DNA of 35,116 nucleotides, taken from IMG/VR virus record IMGVR_UViG_3300045999_005729, positions 1 to 35,116 of that record; one strand, given 5' to 3'. Origin of the DNA: a virus. Positions 29,189-35,113 of this stretch are shown here, piece by piece. The position numbers and the translations under genes were made by a program. Each line of letters opens with the position of its first letter. Within the stretch, counting starts at the first letter, position 1. Under the pieces are notes generated by a model. The model was not told the DNA's origin. It saw only the letters and a list, made by a program, of their open reading frames with translations, and did no database searches.

Positions 29189-29386
29189 TTAATCGTTTAA
29201 AATGTAATCGTAAGTAACTTTGTGGTGCATTTTGTAGTTGGAATCCATGTAATAGTTGCCTATACACATTCTATCAAAATACACGCTCCAGTAATAAGCC
29301 GTTTTGGTTTTTGTAAATGCGTGTTTAGTAACCCTGCGAAGTCTATTCGCTTTTGATTTGCTTGTAATGTCTGCTTTAATTCTCAT
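29189..29386 (-). CDS. Small basic protein, 65 residues
   Basis: A strongly basic protein (MRIKADITSKSKANRLRRVT, KHAFTKTKTAYYWSVYFDRM) with several Tyr and a Met-rich C-terminal half. The basic N-terminus could bind nucleic acid. It begins after an uninterpreted hairpin (29415-29431) and ends two bases before the next start. Confidence 0.55.
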   Translation of the reverse strand: MRIKADITSKSKANRLRRVTKHAFTKTKTAYYWSVYFDRMCIGNYYMDSNYKMHHKVTYDYILND

Positions 29387-29414
29387 AACTTTTTCGTTTT
29401 CGTTTTGTAAAATT

Positions 29415-29431
29415 GTGCGTTACAGTCGCAC
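29415..29431 (-). terminator. Weak hairpin between small genes
   Basis: GTGCG (29415-29419) pairs with CGCAC (29427-29431) around a 7-base loop. On the minus strand it is followed by AATTTTAC, a poor T tract, so it may only slow or partly terminate transcription after the gene at 29447-29695. Confidence 0.4.
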
Positions 29432-29446
29432 CCCTGAATTAATTAG

Positions 29447-29695
29447 TTATTTTGTTTTGCTAGTTTTAGTAATCATTCTAACTACCATTTTTTCTAATTG
29501 GTCAATTACTTTTACTGGAATGTTTGAACCATTTTTTGCTGTCCATTGTAAAGGCGCTGATAAACCATTTAAAATTGCGATTCTTTCTCCTTTATACATT
29601 ACATCAAAAAAACCATCGTACATTGAAGGAACTTTTTTAAAGTTAAAAGTGTTGTTATCGCTTACTAATTCTGGGTTGATTGCTAAATTTCTCAT
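29447..29695 (-). CDS. Hypothetical protein under a strong promoter
   Basis: This 82-residue protein (opening MRNLAINPELVSDNNTFNFK) has an aromatic-rich middle (PSMYDGFFDVMYKGERIAIL) and a basic C-terminal end rich in Lys and Thr (RMITKTSKTK). It follows the best-matching promoter of the window (29726-29755) by about 30 bases, suggesting high early expression. Small early phage proteins of this kind often target host factors, but no motif supports a specific target. Confidence 0.6.
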   Translation of the reverse strand: MRNLAINPELVSDNNTFNFKKVPSMYDGFFDVMYKGERIAILNGLSAPLQWTAKNGSNIPVKVIDQLEKMVVRMITKTSKTK

Positions 29696-29725
29696 AATTC
29701 CTATTTTTAATTCGTTTCTACCTTA

Positions 29726-29755
29726 CAAATGTACTAAAACTTTTTAATTAAACAA
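29726..29755 (-). promoter_or_regulatory. Best-matching Bacteroidota promoter
   Basis: On the minus strand TTG (29755-29753), then exactly 19 bases, then TACATTTG (29733-29726) reproduce the Bacteroidota consensus. It drives the gene starting at 29695 and probably the small-gene block downstream. It lies just after a terminator (29790-29820), which isolates it from the early operon. Confidence 0.8.
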
Positions 29756-29789
29756 TACTTTTTTAAATAATAATTGAAAATAAATTAAA

Positions 29790-29820
29790 AAATCCGCTAA
29801 ACTCTAGGAATAGCGGATTT
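29790..29820 (-). terminator. Rho-independent terminator after the lipoprotein gene
   Basis: AAATCCGCT (29790-29798) pairs with AGCGGATTT (29812-29820) around a 13-base loop; on the minus strand six T residues close the stem's end. It ends the operon carrying SSB-like protein and lipoprotein genes. Bases 29821-29872 between it and the lipoprotein stop hold nothing recognisable. Confidence 0.85.
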
Positions 29821-29872
29821 AAAAAATGTGTACTTATGCTTTACGCAGTGATACGCCATTGATTATTTAGGT

Positions 29873-30136
29873 TTACTTCATTAAGATTTCGCCCTCAATC
29901 ATTCCATAGGATGAATGTTCACGGAAATGATTAACTTTTGTAACTGTGTCTTGAGTTAATACCCACAGATTTGATTCTTTCCATGTAGCGTTTAATAAAA
30001 CTTCATTCTTTTTGAGTTCTATTTTTTCAGTACCACCCCAATGTCTTGCTCTCGCATTTTCTGTACAACCAACAAATATTAAAGATGTTGCAGTTAAAAT
30101 AATAAACGATACGCTTACAATTAAAAATTTTTTCAT
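29873..30136 (-). CDS. Putative lipoprotein, last gene of the early operon
   Basis: This 87-residue protein has a basic-hydrophobic signal peptide (KKFLIVSVSFIILTATSLIF) and a lipobox ending VGC (C24). The mature part contains RHWGGTEKIELKKNEVLLNA and TWKESNLWVLTQD, a pattern shared by small Bacteroidota phage and prophage lipoproteins. Exported early lipoproteins commonly block superinfection in other phages; here that is only a hypothesis. It is followed by a clear terminator. Confidence 0.7.
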   Translation of the reverse strand: MKKFLIVSVSFIILTATSLIFVGCTENARARHWGGTEKIELKKNEVLLNATWKESNLWVLTQDTVTKVNHFREHSSYGMIEGEILMK

Positions 30137-30161
30137 AAACTTTAAATTAATATGCGTTAAA

Positions 30162-30171
30162 GATGCGCATC
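30162..30171. promoter_or_regulatory. 10-bp palindrome between SSB-like and lipoprotein genes
   Basis: GATGCGCATC is a perfect palindrome in the 51-bp gap between the two genes, with an extra ATGCG at 30152-30156. Without a T tract it is not a terminator. An operator or a processing hairpin is possible, but chance is not excluded. Confidence 0.3.
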
Positions 30172-30187
30172 CCCTTTTTTGATTAGA

Positions 30188-30484
30188 TTAAAACGGTAAA
30201 TCTGTATTTGGTAAAGTTTCGTTACCCGCTGGAATATCATTCTGAATAGCCTTTTCAGCTACTTTAATGCTTCCGTCTGTCCAAATTACTCTACCGTTTG
30301 CGAAGTAGGTTTTCTTTGCGCCTGATTCGCGTTCTTCCTTGCTTTGATTATAGCACATTGAAACGTTATTATCGTACTTCGTTTCATCGTTTACAGAAAT
30401 ACTTACATTCAAATATTTTCCATCTTTAAGTTTTGATTTGTCAATCTTTGTTACGTCAATCGACATTTGGATAATTGCACTCAT
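30188..30484 (-). CDS. Single-strand DNA-binding-like protein with acidic tip
   Basis: This 98-residue protein starts MSAIIQMSIDVTKIDKSKLK and has strand-rich parts (KYLNVSISVNDETKYDNNVS, YFANGRVIWTDGSIKV). The C-terminus TLPNTDLPF resembles the partner-recruiting acidic tip of SSB proteins (DDDIPF). It follows the annealing-protein partner gene by one base. The combination of an annealing protein and an SSB-like protein is typical of phage recombination modules. The SSB call is by layout and tip; a full OB fold has not been proved. Confidence 0.7.
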   Translation of the reverse strand: MSAIIQMSIDVTKIDKSKLKDGKYLNVSISVNDETKYDNNVSMCYNQSKEERESGAKKTYFANGRVIWTDGSIKVAEKAIQNDIPAGNETLPNTDLPF

Positions 30485-30485
30485 A

Positions 30486-31010
30486 TTACTTGTTTTTAAA
30501 TTTAACCATTAAACTGCTTTTTGTTGGCTTTAAAGATACTTTGGTTACTTCGATACCGTCAGCATCGTAAATCGGTTCTTTTGATGCAGTAGCGACTTTA
30601 ATTAAGTCTTGACGTTGTTTAAGTTTTTCGCTTAATTCTTGAATAAGGAAATCCTCCGAATAGTTCAATAACTTGCTACCCTCTTTTGATGTGAACTCAA
30701 CGCCTGCGATTACAAAAGTTTTATCGTAACTTCTAGCTTCATCCATTGCGGTTTCCTCAACTTTCTTTTTAGCTTCGTCGAAGATTTTTTCTAACTTCTT
30801 GTAAACTGCAAACACTTCAAGTGCTTTCAATTCTCCATTATCTACGCCCTCGTTAAGCGTTTTGATAAATCCCTCTACTGTTGGTACTAAACTTTCTTTC
30901 GCTACTACTAAATCAAAGTTAGCGTTTGGTTGAGTATGTATTTGAGCAGTTGCCCAATCTCTAATCTCTGCATCTCTATCGATGTCTAAATATTCTCTTT
31001 CAAAATCCAT
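30486..31010 (-). CDS. Conserved partner of the annealing protein
   Basis: This 174-residue protein is mainly helical in the N-terminal two thirds, with AVYKKLEKIFDEAKKKVEET and DEARSYDKTFVIAGVEFTSK, followed by KEGSKLLNYSEDFLIQELSE and a C-terminal beta end (KPTKSSLMVKFKNK). This order is common next to annealing-protein genes in Bacteroidota phages, and no function is known. It may assist loading of the annealing protein or modulate host nucleases. It is separated by one base from each neighbour. Confidence 0.65.
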   Translation of the reverse strand: MDFEREYLDIDRDAEIRDWATAQIHTQPNANFDLVVAKESLVPTVEGFIKTLNEGVDNGELKALEVFAVYKKLEKIFDEAKKKVEETAMDEARSYDKTFVIAGVEFTSKEGSKLLNYSEDFLIQELSEKLKQRQDLIKVATASKEPIYDADGIEVTKVSLKPTKSSLMVKFKNK

Positions 31011-31012
31011 GA

Positions 31013-31582
31013 TTATGATAATTGTGCTAATTGATTAGCGGTTAATGTGAAATTGTTAATTAAACTTTCTTTTGTTACCCTACTATCAACTCCGATTTGT
31101 GCTAAAGCTTTTTCAAAACGATCATCTGAAAGTGTTGGATTAGGTTCTTTAAACTCTTTTTTCATTTCTTCAACGTATCTAACATCGTCAAATTTACCCA
31201 TGAAAATGTCAGCATTAAAACCTAGTTTAGAAATTGCTTTTGTCAACGCATCGGTTTCAATTTTCTTTGCAAAGTTATCATCTACCATTGTGCATGCTCT
31301 ATCCATGTACATTTTACACGAATTGATAATCTCAAATTCTCCGTTTGGAAAAAAGAAAATACCTTTAAAAACTACAATGTTAAATTTTTCTGCAAGTGAG
31401 TAATCTAAAGTAATATTTTTAAATCCCCATTTTTGCCCATAAACGCCAAATTCTTCCGTTACTTGCATGATTTGGTACTGTGGTGCAATCGCTGTTATTT
31501 CGTGTCCTGAAATCTTAGCTTTTTTAGTGTACTTTGGATTGGTTTTTTCAACCCTATTCCATAAGTCTAAATTATTTTCCAT
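31013..31582 (-). CDS. Putative Rad52/Erf-type single-strand annealing protein
   Basis: This 189-residue protein has the pattern typical of phage annealing proteins in this group: MENNLDLWNRVEKTNPKYTK, ISGHEITAIAPQYQIMQVTE, EFGVYGQKWGFKNI (the FGxxGxxWGF motif) and AKKIETDALTKAISKLGFNA. The C-terminal third is linker and a small helical domain. It would anneal single strands during phage recombination together with the SSB-like and NinB/NinG-like proteins. A -7 element lies 23-30 bases upstream, so it may be transcribed separately from the early operon. Confidence 0.75.
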   Translation of the reverse strand: MENNLDLWNRVEKTNPKYTKKAKISGHEITAIAPQYQIMQVTEEFGVYGQKWGFKNITLDYSLAEKFNIVVFKGIFFFPNGEFEIINSCKMYMDRACTMVDDNFAKKIETDALTKAISKLGFNADIFMGKFDDVRYVEEMKKEFKEPNPTLSDDRFEKALAQIGVDSRVTKESLINNFTLTANQLAQLS

Positions 31583-31604
31583 AATTAATTAATTTTCGTT
31601 TGTG

Positions 31605-31612
31605 CAAATATA
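31605..31612 (-). promoter_or_regulatory. Promoter -7 element upstream of the annealing protein
   Basis: TATATTTG on the minus strand fits TAnnTTTG and lies 23 bases before the ATG at 31582. No TTG at -33 is evident. The 52-bp gap 31583-31634 contains no gene. Confidence 0.5.
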
Positions 31613-31634
31613 GTTATTTAGTTTTAATAAAATA

Positions 31635-31853
31635 CTATTTTTTAAAATAATTATCATTAAAATACATTTCTCCAGTATAGGTATATTCATAATTGCCTGT
31701 TGTGTTTGACCTCTTTTTTTTGTTTCCATGCGCTTTAACTATTTGTTGCTTTTCTAATTCTTTGGCTTGTTCTAATAAAGAATGCCAAACAAACTTATCT
31801 TTATCACTATTCCATAGTTGTTCAAATAACCACTCTACTGCTGTTTTTTCCAT
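31635..31853 (-). CDS. Small conserved protein of Bacteroidota phages
   Basis: This 72-residue protein carries TAVEWLFEQLW near the start and LLEQAKELEKQQIVKA, a familiar pattern of short uncharacterised Bacteroidota phage proteins, with a basic Tyr-rich tail (KKKRSNTTGNYEYTYTGEMY). Function unknown. It ends 22 bases before the -7 element for the annealing protein gene. Confidence 0.65.
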   Translation of the reverse strand: MEKTAVEWLFEQLWNSDKDKFVWHSLLEQAKELEKQQIVKAHGNKKKRSNTTGNYEYTYTGEMYFNDNYFKK

Positions 31854-31854
31854 C

Positions 31855-32112
31855 TCAATACTTATTACTTTCCAAAATAGCGATAGACCTTTTCCAACGC
31901 TTTATTTCCCTTTCCATTTCCTGAATTTCTTTTTTGTGAGTTACGATTTCGATTTTATCGTCTTGAATTTCGTGTTGCCAACGCATATCTACAATAACAT
32001 CGCTAGCAAGTCTTTTTTGAAGTTCTGCTATCCTATCATTCAAAATAGCAATTCGTTCCTCAAATGGCTTTATTTTAGCTTTTAATTCGGATATAGTTTG
32101 TTTCGCTTCCAT
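31855..32112 (-). CDS. Coiled-coil protein
   Basis: This 85-residue protein is a nearly continuous charged helix (ELKAKIKPFEERIAILNDRI, AELQKRLASD; then EIVTHKKEIQEMEREIKRWK), likely an oligomeric coiled coil. There is no catalytic motif. It is part of the early operon with one or two bases to each neighbour. A host-directed or structural role is possible. Confidence 0.6.
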   Translation of the reverse strand: MEAKQTISELKAKIKPFEERIAILNDRIAELQKRLASDVIVDMRWQHEIQDDKIEIVTHKKEIQEMEREIKRWKRSIAILESNKY

Positions 32113-32114
32113 GA

Positions 32115-32348
32115 TTAGTTGTTTTCGTTTGTTTCAAAAAAATCAATTTCTTGCGTATGCTTTGTAATCTTTTTGTATTCTAAAATATTTACATTATTCT
32201 TATTGATTTTGTCAGCAACTAGAGTTATACTTTTTACCGTTTCTAAATCAATTTGACCACGTCTTGCATCCATTAATACTCCAGCAAGCATTTTATTTAA
32301 TTCTTTAGCGTTATTCACTTCAAAATTAAGATTTCTTTTATTTTCCAT
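32115..32348 (-). CDS. Hypothetical early protein, 77 residues
   Basis: This protein opens MENKRNLNFEVNNAKELNKM and continues with LAGVLMDARRGQIDLETVKS, which resembles small early Bacteroidota phage proteins. It is helical and mixed-charge with an acidic C-terminus. Its start overlaps the stop of the zinc-ribbon gene by 11 bp. Confidence 0.6.
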   Translation of the reverse strand: MENKRNLNFEVNNAKELNKMLAGVLMDARRGQIDLETVKSITLVADKINKNNVNILEYKKITKHTQEIDFFETNENN

Positions 32349-32901
32349 TTGTTAACCGTTTTAGTTTAATTATTAATCTTTTCGTTTCAATTATTTCTTT
32401 TGGAACTTCTTTTACGCTTTTCTTTAAACATAAAGCAACGTAAGAATCTGTTATATTTTTTATTCCTGCTTGAGTTCCTTTTGGTATAAAATCTAAATTA
32501 CCATAATCATATTTTCTTTTTGATTTGCTTAATTCTTTTCTCCAATCAAGCCTATATTTTTCATAGTTAGTGAATTTATAACCACCACGAATTTTTTTCA
32601 TTATAGTATTTCTTGTACCTACTGGTAAATGTGAAATTTCTTCAATGTATTTAGTTCTAGTTTTTGAATATTGTTTTTTCCAATTTTCTCTATATTCTGA
32701 AACTTCACAATTAAGTTCTTTACACCTACTTTTTATTTTTCTTTCATATCCTTTCTTGCCATGACATTTGATACAATCACTTCTAAAAGAATAGTAAACT
32801 GCAAATCCATTTTTGTTTTTTTGCTTTGTAGTTTTTTTAAAGAAATATTCTTCAGTCTTAGGAAATTCTATTTTACAAGTTCCGCAAACTTTCTTTTCCA
32901 T
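32338..32901 (-). CDS. Zinc-ribbon protein with basic C-terminal region
   Basis: This 187-residue protein (ATG 32901; an upstream TTG is rejected) starts MEKKVCGTCKIEFPKTEEYF with CxxC at 6-9 and DCIKCHGKKG later, together a zinc ribbon as in many HNH and homing endonucleases. No HNH catalytic set is visible. A Pro-Gly/Thr motif occurs twice (HLPVGTRNTIMKKIRGGYKF and FIPKGTQAGIKNITDSYVAL), each followed by helices. The end (ITDSYVALCLKKSVKEVPKE, then ETKRLIIKLKRL) is typical of a C-terminal domain in Bacteroidota phage zinc-ribbon proteins. It may bind DNA or be a degenerate endonuclease. Its codon use is more AT-rich than the neighbours. Confidence 0.6.
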   Translation of the reverse strand: MEKKVCGTCKIEFPKTEEYFFKKTTKQKNKNGFAVYYSFRSDCIKCHGKKGYERKIKSRCKELNCEVSEYRENWKKQYSKTRTKYIEEISHLPVGTRNTIMKKIRGGYKFTNYEKYRLDWRKELSKSKRKYDYGNLDFIPKGTQAGIKNITDSYVALCLKKSVKEVPKEIIETKRLIIKLKRLTNGK

Positions 32902-32903
32902 AA

Positions 32904-32978
32904 TCAAACAATTAGCCAAAACAACATAAATAACACGTATGCGCTGAACATTAATAATGCGCCTTTTTTCTCGGTCAT
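32904..32978 (-). CDS. 24-residue single-TM peptide
   Basis: ATG 32978 to TGA 32904-32906 encodes MTEKKGALLMFSAYVLFMLF followed by WLIV. A short charged N-terminus precedes one hydrophobic helix that reaches the C-terminus. It begins one base after the upstream stop and ends two bases before the next ATG, filling an otherwise unexplained gap. Such tail-anchored micropeptides occur in phage early regions, but expression must be shown. Confidence 0.5.
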   Translation of the reverse strand: MTEKKGALLMFSAYVLFMLFWLIV

Positions 32979-32979
32979 A

Positions 32980-33291
32980 TTAATCAATTTTAGTTGCTTG
33001 GTTTATAACTTCTCTAACATTATCCAATTCACTTCTAAGTGGAAACGGTGCGGTTTCATTTGATTCATACAATGCCGTCAAATAATCTTCAACTCGTTGT
33101 AACGCTTCCAAAAGTTTCGGTGCTGTTGCGATTAGTTGTGCGTTGGCTTTGGCTTCTTCTTCATCTCCGTAAACATCTGCTAAACCAATAGTTTGAGGAG
33201 TTGAAATAACAGTACACCATACTCCGTTTTTCATTTCGTGAGATTCATCTTGGTCAATATACCAAGTCCCATTTGTCCCTTTAAATTCCAT
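32980..33291 (-). CDS. Early-operon first gene, conserved phage protein
   Basis: This 103-residue protein carries EEAKANAQLIATAPKLLEAL followed by QRVEDYL, a pattern widespread in small phage proteins of unknown function. An N-terminal part (TNGTWYIDQDESHEM) is strand-like. It is the first gene after the early promoter region and begins 24 bases after the -7 element. Confidence 0.7.
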   Translation of the reverse strand: MEFKGTNGTWYIDQDESHEMKNGVWCTVISTPQTIGLADVYGDEEEAKANAQLIATAPKLLEALQRVEDYLTALYESNETAPFPLRSELDNVREVINQATKID

Positions 33292-33314
33292 AAATTATAT
33301 TTTTTAAGTTTCAG

Positions 33315-33322
33315 CAAAGATA
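33315..33322 (-). promoter_or_regulatory. Early operon promoter -7 element
   Basis: TATCTTTG on the minus strand fits TAnnTTTG and lies 24 bases before the ATG at 33291. The -33 TTG is not clear. The direct repeats at 33356-33387 lie about 35-65 bases upstream of this element, in range for activator or repressor binding. Confidence 0.5.
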
Positions 33323-33355
33323 AACACAACGAATCGAATAAAGACAGCTATTGTG

Positions 33356-33387
33356 ATGAACGGTAAATATCAATTATGAACGGTAAA
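33356..33387 (+). repeat. Paired 12-bp direct repeats upstream of the early promoter
   Basis: ATGAACGGTAAA occurs at 33356-33367 and 33376-33387, 20 bp apart (about two helical turns, so both lie on the same face). They lie between a terminator and the early promoter. They are candidate operators for a phage or host regulator. Confidence 0.75.
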
Positions 33388-33390
33388 CGA

Positions 33391-33418
33391 AAAAAGCACC
33401 CATTGGAGTGAGTGCTTT
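33391..33418 (-). terminator. Rho-independent terminator of the short intergenic unit
   Basis: AAAGCAC (33393-33399) pairs with GTGCTTT (33412-33418) with a 12-base loop; the minus strand then carries six T residues. It ends anything transcribed from the promoter at 33458-33465. Confidence 0.85.
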
Positions 33419-33453
33419 ATATCTGTTAATATAAAATAATTAACAAAACTTAC
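33393..33453 (-). ncRNA. Putative ~60-nt small RNA between two terminators
   Basis: A -7 element (33458-33465) lies directly after one terminator and 40 bases before another, so its transcript would be about 60 nt with no frame. Besides the terminator hairpin it has a second hairpin, GTTAAT (33443-33438 on the minus strand) pairing with ATTAAC (33429-33424) around eight bases. It may be a small regulatory RNA, or a leader that sometimes reads through into the early operon. Confidence 0.5.
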
Positions 33454-33457
33454 GAAA

Positions 33458-33465
33458 CAAATATA
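33458..33465 (-). promoter_or_regulatory. Promoter -7 element of the short intergenic unit
   Basis: TATATTTG on the minus strand matches TAnnTTTG. It abuts the T tract of the terminator at 33472-33497, so it can only start new transcription into the short unit or, through read-through, into the early operon. Confidence 0.5.
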
Positions 33466-33496
33466 CAAAAAAAAGCGCATCAATTACGACACGCTT
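33466..33496 (-). terminator. Terminator after the putative endolysin gene
   Basis: On the minus strand AAGCG (33496-33492) pairs with CGCTT (33477-33473), with one more U-G pair possible, followed by a run of T. It lies 41 bases past the stop of the endolysin-like gene and would end the late operon. The stem is short, so efficiency is uncertain. Confidence 0.6.
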
Positions 33497-33537
33497 AAAC
33501 GAAAACTAAAAATTAATTTATGAAAGGACAAATGTAG

Positions 33538-34086
33538 TTAAAATTCGTCAACTATAACCATTGACCAAATCTTTTGAGCTTCTAATAAATTAATTACTTT
33601 TAAATACGTTGGTATGTCATTAAGTACAATGCAACCCTCACTCCAACCCCCAATATTTTTCTTTACTATTTTACGGTTAATATCATGGTCCGCTGGATGA
33701 AAGTTGAAACCTCTAATATCTGTCTTTATTTCAGTTGTTGGATTCGTTTTTCCATCGTTTGTAAAATCTCTTTGATAAGGGAAACCAACTCTTTGAAGTC
33801 CCGCTTTAACTTTACCTTTGTGTTTACCGATTATCCAGGCGCCATAATTCCAAACATTCGCACAAACAACTCCAGTACCTTTGTTTCCTTTGTTAGTTGT
33901 ACACGAAGTTACCAGGACGAACTTTGATCCACGAAACAAATAACATTTATCATCAAATTTATCCGTTTCATCTTCATTACTTCGCACCGCTAAAATCCAA
34001 TAAGTTTCGGGAATACCTTTAAAACCTTTAAGAGTTTTTACCTTATTGAGTAACTGAATATCTGTATAGTTTTTTACGTTTGTCAT
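33538..34086 (-). CDS. L,D-transpeptidase (YkuD)-like putative endolysin
   Basis: This 182-residue protein has the hallmark of the YkuD-like fold near its C-terminus: RGFNFHPADHD (H130, H134), IGGWSEGCIVLNDI (S149-E150-G151-C152) and a closing YLKVINLLEA helix. The His plus SxGC pattern marks the catalytic His and Cys of L,D-transpeptidases, which act on peptidoglycan peptides; relatives in phages may serve as lysins. A signal peptide is absent, so it would need a holin. It is the last gene of the lysis/late block and is followed by a terminator. The fold call is good; lytic activity is inferred. Confidence 0.65.
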   Translation of the reverse strand: MTNVKNYTDIQLLNKVKTLKGFKGIPETYWILAVRSNEDETDKFDDKCYLFRGSKFVLVTSCTTNKGNKGTGVVCANVWNYGAWIIGKHKGKVKAGLQRVGFPYQRDFTNDGKTNPTTEIKTDIRGFNFHPADHDINRKIVKKNIGGWSEGCIVLNDIPTYLKVINLLEAQKIWSMVIVDEF

Positions 34087-34326
34087 TTAATCTAAATTTA
34101 AATTGTGAATGTTTAAAATATTTCTTAATTCATCACGCATAGCGCTTGCAATTTCTTGTTCTATTTCGCTTGCTGAATCTTGAATTAAACTTTCGCCGTA
34201 CTTAGTTATACTGCGTAACTTTTGGTCTAAATCCCACATTGCTAACTTCCACTTATATCCGTCTAAAGCGTTTCTAATCTCGTCGGCTTCTTCAAACGTA
34301 TCGAACTCTATTGTTACTTTTGCCAT
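34087..34326 (-). CDS. Small conserved protein next to the metallophosphoesterase
   Basis: This 79-residue acidic, helical protein has VTIEFDTFEEADEIRNALDG, YKWKLAMWDLDQKLRSITKY and AMRDELRNILNIHNLNL, a pattern common in phages for a protein found next to metallophosphoesterase genes. It is separated by two bases from that gene. It could be a partner of the esterase. No function is established. Confidence 0.65.
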   Translation of the reverse strand: MAKVTIEFDTFEEADEIRNALDGYKWKLAMWDLDQKLRSITKYGESLIQDSASEIEQEIASAMRDELRNILNIHNLNLD

Positions 34327-34328
34327 AA

Positions 34329-35113
34329 TTAAATTGGAAAACCTTTACTATCTAAACACTTTATTAACTTTTCATTTTCACGCTTTACGCTAAGCATTAA
34401 AATACGACCACCCAAAGGTTTTGGCGGTGCGCCACGTTCAATGTGCCAACCTTTAGAACCGTCGCCATATTCCTCTTTGTACGTTCCCGTAATACAATGG
34501 TGTATTTGTTTTAGTCGGATTTCTGTAACTCCAGCGTTCATGTAAAGTATTTCTCTTGAATCATTACGACAACTGTTTTCGTGAATATGTCCCATGCTAA
34601 ACAAATCAAACCCCTCGTAAGTTTCCAAAGCCCTAGTTAGGTTAATTGCGCCTTTGGTAACTATACCACCACCGCCCGAACCGTGAAAGTATTTATGCTT
34701 AAAACTTACTTTAACATTTGTTCTGTGGTTAATCTCATAAACTATCCAACCACCGTAACCACCAACTTGCACGTTACCGCCCGTAGTCATGTTTAGTAAA
34801 TCTACAAACCTTTGCAAAATATCCGTTTCTTGCCACTTAATTATGCTTGTTTCATGGTTTCCATACGAAATAACTTTTAAGATACTTACATAAGGCGTAA
34901 ACCATTCGACTGCCGTTTCAATGATTGAATCTAAATACTTGAAATTATTGTGTTCAGGTAAGATATCCGATTTATTTGACCGTTTATCTCCACGACCTTG
35001 CATCAAACAAAAAAGATCCCCAGTAATAACAACGGGAATCTCATTTTTTAGGCAGTAGTCCAAATGTTTTTTAAGTAAAACTCTATCACATTTCGGATTA
35101 TCCCAATGTAAAT
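34329..35113 (-). CDS. Calcineurin-like metallophosphoesterase, C-terminal part (begins at 202)
   Basis: This is the main part of the gene whose N-terminus is at 1-202; the two join in frame into 286 residues. Motifs after GDLF are GNHETS, HKYFHGSGGGGI, MGHIHENSC and a C-terminal ILYMNAGVTEIRL, giving the full calcineurin-like metal-binding set. It has no signal peptide or membrane segment. In the right copy the three final bases of the window change the Asp of the first motif to Asn; since this is at the very end of the contig it is more likely an end artefact than a real change. Confidence 0.92.
34988..35113. repeat. Terminal direct repeat, right copy
   Basis: Identical to 1-126. After 35113 the last three bases (TTT) no longer match the left copy (CGG). 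Confidence 0.95.

Noticed and set aside
29304-29747. 147-residue hydrophobic plus-strand frame
   Set aside because: It lies antisense to two good small genes and their promoter; its hydrophobic look comes from reading T-rich complements.
31693-32085. 130-residue plus-strand frame
   Set aside because: It runs antisense to a well-supported early operon, is Phe/Ser-rich as expected from the reverse of Lys/Glu-rich genes, and has no promoter.
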